In this document: piece by piece, positions 8,110 through 16,008 of the stretch | Numbering within the stretch: the stretch's first letter is position 1 | How the letters are laid out: the number at the start of each line of letters is the position of its first letter | Origin: Syntrophomonas sp. | GTDB taxonomy: Bacteria > Bacillota > Syntrophomonadia > Syntrophomonadales > Syntrophomonadaceae | Direction: 5' to 3' | NCBI GenBank assembly: GCA_028693695.1 | Contig: JAQUUV010000022.1 | Coordinates: 1-18,077 of the forward strand | DNA: 18,077 nt | Position numbers and translations under genes: made by a program | Notes under the pieces: model-generated | The model's input: only the letters and a program-made list of their open reading frames with translations | Told to the model about the DNA's origin: nothing | Databases searched by the model: none

Positions 8110-8189
8110 GCGTGTTGTGGGGACGGTCCTTTTGACACGCCTCGCCGGTTCCTATTTGGCGTGTCAAAAGGACCGTCCCCACAACACGC
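8110..8189. repeat. Large perfect palindrome (REP/MITE-like), 32-bp arms
   Basis: Arms at 8110–8141 and 8158–8189 are exact reverse complements and enclose a 16-nt spacer (8142–8157). The core reads GGGGACGGTCCTTTTGACAC. The 9-nt outer end GCGTGTTGT is also present as a tandem extra copy at 8101–8109. Palindromes starting with GGGGAC are, as I recall, typical of REP elements served by IS200-like REP-associated transposases; no transposase is present here. There is no gene between 7991 and 8262. Confidence 0.9.
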
Positions 8190-8262
8190 TCTTCTTACGT
8201 GGCATTATAGGTCAACTGCGAAGTTTAGTTATTAATTACCGAAACTTGATGGGGAAGATGAT

Positions 8263-9501
8263 ATGAGCTATAACCAATATTTCCAAACGGGTATTAATTA
8301 CTGGCCGATAAATAAGGCCATGTACTGGTGGAAGCATTTTGAAGATCGAGAAGTAGAAGAGGATTTCCAGAGACTAGCTCGGTATAATTTCGGACTAGTG
8401 CGAATTTTTTTAACCTGGGAAGATTTTCAACCCGCACCCGAGAGAATTTCAATGGATGCCGTAGACAATTTGAAAAAGACGGCTGACATTGCTGCATCAA
8501 GCGGCCTCAGTTTGATGCCTACATTCTTCTGCGGGCATATGAGCGGAATAAACTGGATGCCCGACTGGATGTTAGCACCCGGCAAAGGTGGAGGCCGGTT
8601 CCCCGTATACAGTAATAACCAGGCGAGCTACTCCTGTATACGAAACTGTTATACAGACCAAAAGGTAATAGACGCTCAGCGTATGCAAATCCAAGCCATA
8701 GTCACAGCGCTGAAGGGTCATGAAGCCATCTTTGCCTATGACTTGGGGAATGAATCTTCCAACTGGGTTGTCCCGCCCCAACGCAGTGCGGCACAGAAAT
8801 GGCTCGAAACGATGACTTCTCAAATTAAAAACGATAGCGGAGGAGTTATGGTAACCCTGGGAATGCACGCCGAAGATCTGGAAGAAGATCGCCAGTTATG
8901 GCCCCAGGATGCAGCCCAATACTGTGATTTCTTATGTATGCACGGCTACCCTTGCTACCTCAAATGGGTAGATGACCCTATTGATCCAGATCTAGTGCCC
9001 TTTCTAGGGATTATTACTGCCTGGCTAGGGCGAAAAACGGTGCTTTTTCAAGAATTTGGAGTTCCCACTCACTCCGTTCTGCCTCCGACTCTTTCCGCAG
9101 ACTATGAGAGCTTTTGCCAATGCCCGTTATGGGAGGAGGATGAAGCTGCCACTTACTATAATAAGGTATTGCAGAGTTTGGGAGCAGCCGGAATGATGGG
9201 CGCAATGGCTTGGTGTTACGCTGATTATGCCCCATCGCTGTGGGATAAGCCTCCGCTGGATAATATTTTTCATGAACGCCATTTTGGTATGTTTCGTCAT
9301 GATGGAACCCCAAAACCTGCGCTAGAAATGTTTTGCCAATATAAGAATTTACCCATAAATAATAAACTTGATCTGATCCAGGTAAAATGCACCTGGCTTA
9401 TTGAAAGAGATCGCGACAAATTTTACCAGCACCCCAGGAATAATCTGTCCAGACTTTACCAAAGATATAAGGAGTGGCTAAAAGGAGACTTGAATCACTA
9501 A
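8263..9501 (+). CDS. Cytoplasmic glycoside hydrolase-like protein, clan GH-A (GH5-like TIM barrel)
   Basis: A 412-residue protein with the pattern of a clan GH-A TIM barrel related to GH5 and mannanase-type enzymes; the substrate cannot be read from sequence. The N-terminus shows NFGLVRIFLTWEDFQP, the usual strand-2 segment. The predicted acid/base residue is E164 in LGNESSNW and the predicted nucleophile E264 in VLFQEFGVPTH, with CMHGYP between them. There is no signal peptide, so it should act inside the cell. A C-terminal basic, Tyr-rich tail (about residues 375–412) lies beyond the barrel. The ATG has GGGGAAG upstream. A GT4 glycosyltransferase starts 23 nt after the stop, so the two probably act on the same glycan or glycoside. 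The pair is absent from the standard locus. Confidence 0.8.
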   Translation: MSYNQYFQTGINYWPINKAMYWWKHFEDREVEEDFQRLARYNFGLVRIFLTWEDFQPAPERISMDAVDNLKKTADIAASSGLSLMPTFFCGHMSGINWMPDWMLAPGKGGGRFPVYSNNQASYSCIRNCYTDQKVIDAQRMQIQAIVTALKGHEAIFAYDLGNESSNWVVPPQRSAAQKWLETMTSQIKNDSGGVMVTLGMHAEDLEEDRQLWPQDAAQYCDFLCMHGYPCYLKWVDDPIDPDLVPFLGIITAWLGRKTVLFQEFGVPTHSVLPPTLSADYESFCQCPLWEEDEAATYYNKVLQSLGAAGMMGAMAWCYADYAPSLWDKPPLDNIFHERHFGMFRHDGTPKPALEMFCQYKNLPINNKLDLIQVKCTWLIERDRDKFYQHPRNNLSRLYQRYKEWLKGDLNH

Positions 9502-9524
9502 TAAAGTTATGGAGGATTTATATC

Positions 9525-10544
9525 TTGAAAATCGCACTTTTATCACCGATTGCCTGGCGGACGCCTCCCCGGCATTATGGCCCATGGGAAACCATTGTGT
9601 CTCTATTGGCTGAGGGTCTGGTCAGACAGGGTATGGAGGTTACCCTCTTCGCCACCGGCGATTCGCAGACTAGTGCTCGCCTCGATTCTGTATGCCAAGG
9701 GCCCTACGAGGAGAACAGAAATATGGATGCCAAGGTATGGGAGTGTTTACATATCGCGCATTTATTCGAGCAGGCTGACCAGTTTGACATAATCCATAAT
9801 AACTATGACTTTTTACCACTTTCTTATAGCCGCTTGGTAAAAACGCCAGTAGTAACGACTATCCACGGGTTTTCTAATCCTAAGATTTTACCCGTCTATC
9901 AGGCCTATAACCGGGATAATTATTATGTTTCCATCAGCGACTCCGACCGAAGTCCGGATTTGACTTACCTGGCCACCGTTTACCATGGGATAGACCTGGA
10001 CTTGTTTAGCCTGAACGAAAAACCGGGAGAATATCTTCTCTATTTCGGGCGCATACACCCGGACAAAGGAGCCTATGAGGCTATACAGATCGCCCAGCGG
10101 TTTGGTATGAAGCTGGTTATGGCCGGCATCATTCAAGATGAAGCGTATTATCATGCCCAGGTTGCTCCTTATATTGATGATATAAACATCATATATGTTG
10201 GCTCCGTCGGGCCTACCCAGAGAAATGAGCTTCTGCAGGGTGCCTATGCCCTATTGCATCCGATTTATTTCAATGAGCCCTTTGGGCTTAGCGTTGTAGA
10301 ATCCATGGCTTGCGGTACTCCGGTAATAGCGTTTAATCGAGGCTCCATGCCGGAAGTTATAAACGAAGGGCAGACCGGTTTTCTGGTTAATAACATTAAT
10401 GAGGCGGTAAATAAGTTGAAGGTAATACCTACTCTGAAACGCAGTGAATGTCGACGTTGGGTTCATGAGCGTTTTAGCCAGGAGCGAATGGTAAACGACT
10501 ATATCTCTGTTTATCATTCGATATTGCAGAAAGCCGCGGTATAG
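9525..10544 (+). CDS. GT4-family glycosyltransferase
   Basis: A retaining GT-B glycosyltransferase of family 4, transferring a sugar from a nucleotide donor to an unknown acceptor. The N-terminal domain begins KIALLSPIAWRTPPRHYGPWE, followed by LAEGLVRQGMEVTLFATGDS. The C-terminal domain has LLYFGRIHPDKG and the EX7E motif (EPFGLSVVE), then SMACGTPVIAFNRGSMPEVI. I choose the TTG at 9525: GGAGG (9511–9515) is nine bases upstream, and a longer frame from GTG 9474 would add 17 residues that overlap the preceding gene and do not fit the family. Length from TTG is 339 residues. No membrane segment is seen. It forms a two-gene unit with the glycosidase-like gene. Confidence 0.88.
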   Translation: MKIALLSPIAWRTPPRHYGPWETIVSLLAEGLVRQGMEVTLFATGDSQTSARLDSVCQGPYEENRNMDAKVWECLHIAHLFEQADQFDIIHNNYDFLPLSYSRLVKTPVVTTIHGFSNPKILPVYQAYNRDNYYVSISDSDRSPDLTYLATVYHGIDLDLFSLNEKPGEYLLYFGRIHPDKGAYEAIQIAQRFGMKLVMAGIIQDEAYYHAQVAPYIDDINIIYVGSVGPTQRNELLQGAYALLHPIYFNEPFGLSVVESMACGTPVIAFNRGSMPEVINEGQTGFLVNNINEAVNKLKVIPTLKRSECRRWVHERFSQERMVNDYISVYHSILQKAAV

Positions 10545-10567
10545 TCGGTGTTTTCATAGGAGGTTAC

Positions 10568-10597
10568 TTGCTAGCCTATATCCAGAGGTGCTATAAT
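10568..10597 (+). promoter_or_regulatory. Probable sigma-A promoter for gltX
   Basis: TTGCTA (10568–10573) and TATAAT (10592–10597) are 18 nt apart. The -10 is perfect and the -35 matches four of six. Transcription would start near 10604, just before the 5' arm of the long inverted repeat in the leader. Confidence 0.55.
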
Positions 10598-10608
10598 TAC
10601 CCAGTAAA

Positions 10609-10872
10609 TAAGGGACTATCAAGAAATAAATAAGGCAGAATACTCCGAGAATTTTTCTTAGCTCAGACAAGGCGTCACCCTCCGGGTACTACTGGTGCTC
10701 CCACCCTGCGGGTACCACTGGTGCTCCCTAGCAGTCGCCAATAATGTTGCTAGCAGTCGCCAATAATGTTGCAAAGCGTGGTAATACTGGAGGTATTGGC
10801 GCGTTTTGATAACGAAGTATAGCGCTAAAAATACCGGAGTAAATGACTAGTTTATTTCTTGGTAGTCCCTAA
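10609..10872 (+). repeat. Repeat-rich leader of gltX bounded by an inverted repeat
   Basis: The 340-nt space before gltX holds no gene. A near-perfect inverted repeat pairs 10611–10630 (AGGGACTATCAAGAAATAAA) with 10851–10870; one of 20 pairs is a G·U wobble. Nested inside are TACTCCG (10641–10647) with CGGAGTA (10835–10841), and ATTTTTCTTAGC (10651–10662) with GCTAAAAAT (10824–10832, three-base bulge). The middle contains a 26-bp imperfect tandem repeat (10676–10701 and 10702–10727, two differences) and an exact 22-bp tandem repeat (10728–10749 and 10750–10771). The gltX ribosome site AAGGAGGGG begins at 10871, right at the end of the 3' arm. It could be a structured RNA leader or a decayed inverted-repeat element. 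Confidence 0.75.
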
Positions 10873-10884
10873 GGAGGGGAAAAA

Positions 10885-12339
10885 ATGAAGAAATGCAAGG
10901 TTAGATTTGCGCCAAGCCCTACCGGTCCCTTACATATTGGTGGAGCTCGGTCAGCCCTGTTTAACTACTTGTTTGCGAGCCATCAGGGTGGGGATATGGT
11001 GATGCGGATTGAAGACACCGACCTGGATCGTTCCCGACGTGAGTACGAAGATGAAATAATTGAATCCCTCCATTGGCTGGGAATAAAATGGGATGAGGGG
11101 GTTGCCCAGGGGGGAGAAAAAGGAGAAAACGGTCCCTACCGGCAGACCGAACGTTTGGAAATATACCTGCAGTACGTACAACAACTGCTGGACCAAGGAA
11201 TGGCTTATTATTGTTTCTGCACCCAGGAAGAGTTGGAAATGGAACGTCAGGAACAACTAGCCAGTGGGAAGATGCAGCGTTATTCCGGGAAATGCAGCGA
11301 GTTGAGCGACCAAGAGATTGAGGAGCGCCTTGCGGCCGGGATAAAACCTAGCATCCGCTTTCGGGTTCCGCAGAATAAAATTTATGTGGTAGATGATTTG
11401 GTACGGGGTAGGGTGAGCTTTGAAAGTGATAATAGCGGAGATTTTATAATTGCCAAATCAGACGGTATACCCGTATATAACTTTGCGGTGGTCATAGATG
11501 ATGTTTTAATGGGAATAAGCCACGTAATTAGGGCGGAGGAGCATCTATCTAATACCCCCCGGCAAATTATGCTTTACGAGGCCTTGAATTTTGCCCGACC
11601 GGAGTTTGCTCATATCTCTTTGATACTGGGCGCCGACCGGCAGAAGATGAGCAAACGCCATGGCGCTACATCCTTGGTGCAATATCGGGAAAAGGGCTAC
11701 CTGCCCGAAGCTCTTTTTAATTTCCTGGCGCTGCTGGGCTGGTCACCGCAGGGCGAAGAAGAAATACTTAGCCCTGAAGAGATCATAAAGAATTTCACCC
11801 TGGATAGAGTGGCGAAGAGCCCCGCGGTCTTCGATCTAGATAAGCTAAACTGGGTGAACCAGCAGTACCTGAAGAAAAAGTCAACCGAAGAGCTGGGTGA
11901 TATGTTAAAGCCATACCTTAGTGCATCCGAATATGCTGCTGACATCGAAAGGCTAGATGATTTCCGTTATGGACTGCTGGTGGAAGCGGTTCGGGATCAC
12001 CTTGTGTGCCTGTCCGATGTAACCCAATACATGGATGTTTTCTTCCGAGAAGCCGTTTATGAGGAGGAAGCTCTGCAAGCATTGCAGGAGGAGGGAGTTA
12101 TGACCGTCCTGCAACAATTCCGGGACGAGCTGCCCCAGTTTTCAGAGCCTGCTGAAGCCAAAGATTTTATTAAGGCGATGGTTAAGAAGCTTAAGGTGAA
12201 ACCGAAAAATGTTTATATGCCCTTGCGCAGCGCTTTAAGTGGGCAAACCCATGGACCGGAACTTCCCTTTTTTATATTAATTTGGGGCCGGGAAGAATGT
12301 TTGCGACGTATCGATAAGGCAATTGCTAGAATAAGTTAA
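10885..12339 (+). CDS. gltX: Glutamate--tRNA ligase
   Basis: Class I aminoacyl-tRNA synthetase that charges tRNA with glutamate in the cytoplasm. The 484-residue length is normal. The HIGH-type signature is HIGG (17–20) within PSPTGPLHIGGARSALFNYL, the glutamate pocket RIEDTD is at 41–46, and KMSKR is at 254–258. Residues C110, C112 and C137 resemble the zinc-binding insert seen in some bacterial GluRS. The C-terminal all-helical anticodon-binding region is complete. AAGGAGGGG lies just upstream of the ATG. In B. subtilis gltX is followed directly by cysE and cysS; here a 3.8-kb ion-transport insertion separates them. No GlnRS is in the window, so whether it also charges tRNA-Gln cannot be judged. 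Confidence 0.97.
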   Translation: MKKCKVRFAPSPTGPLHIGGARSALFNYLFASHQGGDMVMRIEDTDLDRSRREYEDEIIESLHWLGIKWDEGVAQGGEKGENGPYRQTERLEIYLQYVQQLLDQGMAYYCFCTQEELEMERQEQLASGKMQRYSGKCSELSDQEIEERLAAGIKPSIRFRVPQNKIYVVDDLVRGRVSFESDNSGDFIIAKSDGIPVYNFAVVIDDVLMGISHVIRAEEHLSNTPRQIMLYEALNFARPEFAHISLILGADRQKMSKRHGATSLVQYREKGYLPEALFNFLALLGWSPQGEEEILSPEEIIKNFTLDRVAKSPAVFDLDKLNWVNQQYLKKKSTEELGDMLKPYLSASEYAADIERLDDFRYGLLVEAVRDHLVCLSDVTQYMDVFFREAVYEEEALQALQEEGVMTVLQQFRDELPQFSEPAEAKDFIKAMVKKLKVKPKNVYMPLRSALSGQTHGPELPFFILIWGREECLRRIDKAIARIS

Positions 12340-12361
12340 TTGTGATGCTATTAGTTGTGTG

Positions 12362-12390
12362 TTAGAATACCTTAACAAAGAATATATACT
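12362..12390 (+). promoter_or_regulatory. Weak candidate promoter for the ion-transport cassette
   Basis: TATACT (12385–12390) is preceded at 17 nt by TTAGAA (12362–12367), which matches the -35 consensus poorly. If used, it would start transcription just before the riboswitch-like leader. Read-through from gltX is the alternative. Confidence 0.3.
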
Positions 12391-12528
12391 TGACGGTCAA
12401 AGTAATTTTGGCGAAAGCCTTAATTACAGGACTGGGATATCTAAGTCTTTAGGATATGATAGCTCGGTCATGAGAATCGGCTTACTGGGGTGGGTAGTCT
12501 TTAATTAGGCTATCCACCTTTTATTTTT
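12391..12528 (+). promoter_or_regulatory. Riboswitch-like leader with terminator upstream of the ion transporters (class not identified)
   Basis: Hairpin 1 pairs GTAATT (12402–12407) with AATTAC (12422–12427) and ends in GGC-GAAA-GCC. Domain 2 pairs GACTGGG (12430–12436) with CTCGGTC (12463–12469, two wobbles) around an inner hairpin ATATCTA…TTAGGATAT. A terminator follows at 12489–12528. The segment GATAGCT (12458–12464), bulged or paired in domain 2, can instead pair with the terminator 3' arm GGCTATC (12508–12514), giving a 7-bp antiterminator. GAAA loop and CTAAG/TATG parts recall a tetraloop–receptor pair as in c-di-GMP-I RNAs, but the core of that class is not present. From 12529 to 12700 I see only the ribosome site AGAGGTGA. 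Confidence 0.5.
12489..12528 (+). terminator. Intrinsic terminator between gltX and the ion transporter
   Basis: GGTGGGTAGTC (12489–12499) pairs with GGCTATCCACC (12508–12518) in an 11-bp stem with two wobbles and an 8-nt loop, followed by TTTTATTTTT. It ends gltX transcription and/or serves as the expression platform of the leader RNA. Confidence 0.88.
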
Positions 12529-12700
12529 AGCAGTGTCCGGGGATGATATAGGAAAGGAGAAATTTAAACCAGACTTTTCAGCAACTAAACTATGGGGAAA
12601 CATGGTTGGGGAGAAGATCGGATTATTACTGTGTGTATTAGGTGAATTATCCTGAGATCCCAAAGACGTTCTTAAGTAATATTTAAGAGGTGAATGAAGA

Positions 12701-13969
12701 ATGCATTATTGGCTGTCAATATCAATATTCTTGTTGGTATATATCCTTATTATGAGTGAAAAAATTCACCGAACCATTGTTTCTATAGTAGGAGCTGCCC
12801 TTATCATTGCATTAGGCGTAGTGACCCAAAAACAAGCTTTTGCCCACATCGATTTTAACACCATTGGTCTGCTCATCGGTATGATGATAATTGTGGGTAT
12901 TACTAGACATAGTGGGATTTTCGAGTACCTGGCGATAAAGTCAGCCAAGCTGGCTGGTGGTAAGCCTTTGGCTATTATGGCCACCCTGGCTTTGGTCACG
13001 GCCACTGCCTCAGCCTTGCTGGACAATGTTACTACCGTTCTACTGATTGTACCCGTTACCTATGCAATTACCGACCGCTTAAATATTTCACCCATCCCAT
13101 TTTTATTTACAGAAATTATTTCTTCTAATATTGGAGGGACAGCAACTCTTATCGGTGATCCTCCTAATATAATGATTGGAAGTGCAACCGGACTAGGTTT
13201 TATGGATTTCCTGGCCAATCTAGCCCTTCCGGCAATAGTAATATTAGTTATTACCATTGCTATACTGGTATTTTTCTACAGGAAACAGCTTGATACCACT
13301 GATGACCGTATTCAAAGCCTCCTTGAACTAAATGAAAAGGAATTCATTAAGGACTGGCGCTTACTTAAACAGTCTCTAACGGTCTTGGGATTTACAATTG
13401 TAGGATTTCTATTGCATCAAACGCTTCACCTGGAATCAGCCACTATAGCTTTGTTAGGAGCAGGGTTATTGATGTTAATAACCAATGAGCATCCAGAAGA
13501 AGTTTTATTAAATGTAGAATGGCCAACCATCTTTTTCTTCGCCGGATTATTTGTATTGGTGGGAGGGCTGGTAGAAACTGGAGTTATTGAACAAATAGCC
13601 AAGAAGGCTTTGCTAATTACAGATGGCAACTTGGTGCAAACCGGCTTGTTGGTACTATGGTTGTCGGCAATAGCGTCAGCTTTCGTGGATAATATACCGT
13701 TTGTAGCTACTATGATTCCTTTATTACAAACGATGGGACAGCTTTCCAACCTGCCTATGGAACCTACCTGGTGGGCATTGGCATTGGGAGCATGTCTGGG
13801 TGGTAACGGAACCCTCATAGGAGCTTCGGCTAATGTAATAGTGGCTGGGATTGCTGAAAGACACGGTACCCCCATTGGATTCATCAGTTTTTTAAAAGTG
13901 GCTTTTCCTTTAATGCTGTTATCTATAGTATTGTCAACGGTTTACTTATATTTGTTCTTTTGGATATAA
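12701..13969 (+). CDS. ArsB/NhaD-family ion transporter (SLC13-like permease)
   Basis: A polytopic membrane protein of 422 residues with about eleven hydrophobic segments, from the ion transporter superfamily that includes ArsB arsenite pumps, NhaD Na+/H+ antiporters and citrate carriers. Two repeat-related motifs mark it: GGTATLIGDPPNIMIGSA in the first half and GGNGTLIGASANVIVAGIA in the second. The conserved LLDNVTTVLL and AFVDNIPFVATMIPLL segments belong to the same two halves. The substrate is not decided by sequence; no arsenic-resistance genes are nearby, and the neighbour is a cation/proton antiporter, which favours Na+ or another cation. The ATG has AGAGGTGA upstream. It is followed at 43 nt by the antiporter, so they are likely one operon. 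Confidence 0.88.
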   Translation: MHYWLSISIFLLVYILIMSEKIHRTIVSIVGAALIIALGVVTQKQAFAHIDFNTIGLLIGMMIIVGITRHSGIFEYLAIKSAKLAGGKPLAIMATLALVTATASALLDNVTTVLLIVPVTYAITDRLNISPIPFLFTEIISSNIGGTATLIGDPPNIMIGSATGLGFMDFLANLALPAIVILVITIAILVFFYRKQLDTTDDRIQSLLELNEKEFIKDWRLLKQSLTVLGFTIVGFLLHQTLHLESATIALLGAGLLMLITNEHPEEVLLNVEWPTIFFFAGLFVLVGGLVETGVIEQIAKKALLITDGNLVQTGLLVLWLSAIASAFVDNIPFVATMIPLLQTMGQLSNLPMEPTWWALALGACLGGNGTLIGASANVIVAGIAERHGTPIGFISFLKVAFPLMLLSIVLSTVYLYLFFWI

Positions 13970-14012
13970 TTGAGGAGATAAGATATAAACCTCTACTCGA
14001 AGGAGGTGTAAT

Positions 14013-16007
14013 ATGTACATCCCTCTGTTAAAAGACATTGTAATGATATTTGGTCTCGCTATCATTGTTATTTACATATGCCATAAAATGAGAATTCCAA
14101 GCGTGGTAGGGCTTCTGATAACCGGGGTACTAGCCGGGCCGAATGGATTTGGGCTAGTTAAAGAGGTTCAAAACGTAGAAGTACTAGCTGAACTAGGGAT
14201 TATCCTGTTGCTTTTTACCATAGGCATTGAGTTCTCCCTGGGGAAGCTCCTGCAAATAAGAAAAAGTGTCCTGCTGGGTGGTACATTGCAGGTACTATTG
14301 ACCACGCTGGCAACTATGCTAATCATGGTAAAAATGGGGCGGCCCTTGGGTGAATCAGTGTTTATTGGGTTCCTGATTTCTCTTAGCAGTACAGCTATCG
14401 TGTTAAAAATTATCCAGGATCGGTCGGAAATTGATACCCCCTATGGCCGGAGTACACTGGGAATACTGATATTTCAGGATATTATAATCATACCGATGAT
14501 GTTATTTACCCCCATTTTAGCCAATACGACCGGTGGCATGGGGGAGTCGCCATTTCTTCTTTTTGCCAAGGTGATCGCTGTCTTGGTGATGTTGTTTGTC
14601 AGTGCCAAATGGGTGGCCCCATTTCTGCTATACCAGATTGCTCGCCAGCGAAGCCGGGAACTTTTTCTTATCAGCACCGTGACCATGTGTCTGGCGGTTG
14701 CCTGGTTTACTTCCAGTATCGGGCTTTCGGTTTCTTTGGGGGCATTTCTGGCTGGACTGATAATATCGGAATCAGAATACAGCCATCAAGCATTGGGAAA
14801 CATTTTACCTTTTAAGGATGTATTTACTAGCATATTTTTCGTATCCATAGGCATGCTGCTAAACATAGGCGTTTTTTTACAACATCCGGTTACAGTTACC
14901 ATGGTTACTCTGGGAGTCCTGGCATCTAAGACGGTTATTGGCGGGCTGGCGGTCCTGGCCCTCGGGTTCCCGGCTCGAACTGCTATTTTGACGGGTTTAT
15001 CCTTGAGCCAGGTAGGAGAATTTTCTTTCATCTTGTCTAGATTTGGAATGGAGCATCATTTACTTAGCAATGAATTCAATCAAGTATTCATGGCAGTATC
15101 CGTTTTAACCATGGCATTAACACCTTTTATCATCGTCTTAGGTCCTCGTATCGCCGATTTGTTTCTCAAACTGCCTCTACCCGGAAAGATAAAATCCGGG
15201 GTTAACCCGAGTATTGAAATAAAGGAAGAGGCCATTGGTGACCATTTGGTCATTATAGGATTTGGCGTCAACGGTAAGAACCTGGCCAGGGCTGCTTCCG
15301 CATCAGGTATACCGTATGTGATTATTGAGAATAATCCGGATCTTGTAAGGCAAGAAAAGCAGAATGATGAGCCCATATTTTATGGAGATGCCACCCAGTC
15401 AGAGGTTCTTCGTCATTCTAATTTGAGAGCTGCTAGAGTCGTGGCAATCGCAATATCCGATCCGGTAGCGGCTGTAAGGATAACTGATTTAGTCCGCAAG
15501 ATCAATGCGGATGTTCATATTATTGTAAGAACCCGTTATATCCAAGAAATTCAACCATTATATAAAGTTGGTGCTAACGATGTTATACCCGAGGAATTCG
15601 AAACATCGGTGGAAATTTTTTCTTTGGTACTTAAGAAGTATTTGGTACCCAAAGTGGATATAGAGAAATTCATCTCAGAAGTGAGGTCCGATGGTTATGA
15701 AATGCTTCGCAGCCTCTCCAAGAGATCCCCAACGCTTCAAGATATCAAGCTTCATCACCACGATGCTGAAATTGTGAATATCCTCATAGAAGAAGGATCT
15801 AGTGTAGCGGGGAAGACTCTGGCTCAAATTGATTTGAGAAGTAAATACGGGGTATCAATTCTGCTGATACAGCGTGGCTCAGAGACTATAGTAAACCCAG
15901 GTAGAGACACCCAGATTGAAGCTGATGACCAAGCCGTGGTGTTGGGTACACCTGCTATGGTTAGCGATATATCAAATCTGTTCAGTAAATTGGATGAGGA
16001 GGGTTAG
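14013..16007 (+). CDS. CPA2-type cation:proton antiporter with TrkA-N and TrkA-C (RCK) domains
   Basis: A 664-residue KefB-like antiporter moving K+ or Na+ against protons across the cytoplasmic membrane. Residues 1–380 hold about twelve membrane segments of the Na+/H+ exchanger fold, with SLSSTAIVLKI and LGAFLAGLIISESEY as typical stretches. A TrkA-N nucleotide-binding domain follows (HLVIIGFGVNGKNLAR, GxGxxG near 413, acidic VIIENNPD). The RCK_C domain spans roughly 587–655. Ribosome site GAAGGAGGTG precedes the ATG. RCK_C domains of Firmicutes CpaA and KtrA-type proteins are known to bind c-di-AMP; whether this one does is inference. The end overlaps the ribosome site of the next small gene. 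Confidence 0.93.
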   Translation: MYIPLLKDIVMIFGLAIIVIYICHKMRIPSVVGLLITGVLAGPNGFGLVKEVQNVEVLAELGIILLLFTIGIEFSLGKLLQIRKSVLLGGTLQVLLTTLATMLIMVKMGRPLGESVFIGFLISLSSTAIVLKIIQDRSEIDTPYGRSTLGILIFQDIIIIPMMLFTPILANTTGGMGESPFLLFAKVIAVLVMLFVSAKWVAPFLLYQIARQRSRELFLISTVTMCLAVAWFTSSIGLSVSLGAFLAGLIISESEYSHQALGNILPFKDVFTSIFFVSIGMLLNIGVFLQHPVTVTMVTLGVLASKTVIGGLAVLALGFPARTAILTGLSLSQVGEFSFILSRFGMEHHLLSNEFNQVFMAVSVLTMALTPFIIVLGPRIADLFLKLPLPGKIKSGVNPSIEIKEEAIGDHLVIIGFGVNGKNLARAASASGIPYVIIENNPDLVRQEKQNDEPIFYGDATQSEVLRHSNLRAARVVAIAISDPVAAVRITDLVRKINADVHIIVRTRYIQEIQPLYKVGANDVIPEEFETSVEIFSLVLKKYLVPKVDIEKFISEVRSDGYEMLRSLSKRSPTLQDIKLHHHDAEIVNILIEEGSSVAGKTLAQIDLRSKYGVSILLIQRGSETIVNPGRDTQIEADDQAVVLGTPAMVSDISNLFSKLDEEG

Positions 16008-16008
16008 A

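Noticed and set aside
9474..9524. Longer N-terminus for the GT4 glycosyltransferase (GTG start)
   Set aside because: Overlaps the glycosidase end and adds residues before the usual GT4 beginning; GGAGG before TTG 9525 fits better.
10676..10771. CRISPR-like array in the gltX leader
   Set aside because: The repeats are directly adjacent without spacers, two copies each, so they are tandem duplications and not CRISPR.
12602..12655. 17-codon frame MVGEKIGLLLCVLGELS in the leader of the ion transporter
   Set aside because: Hydrophobic and preceded by GGGG only four bases away, but the ribosome site is poor, the length is trivial and nothing links it to attenuation; not listed as a gene.
13426..13884. 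152-codon minus-strand open frame inside the ArsB/NhaD transporter gene
   Set aside because: Antisense shadow of a clear membrane-protein gene, with low-complexity composition rich in N, P, I and T.
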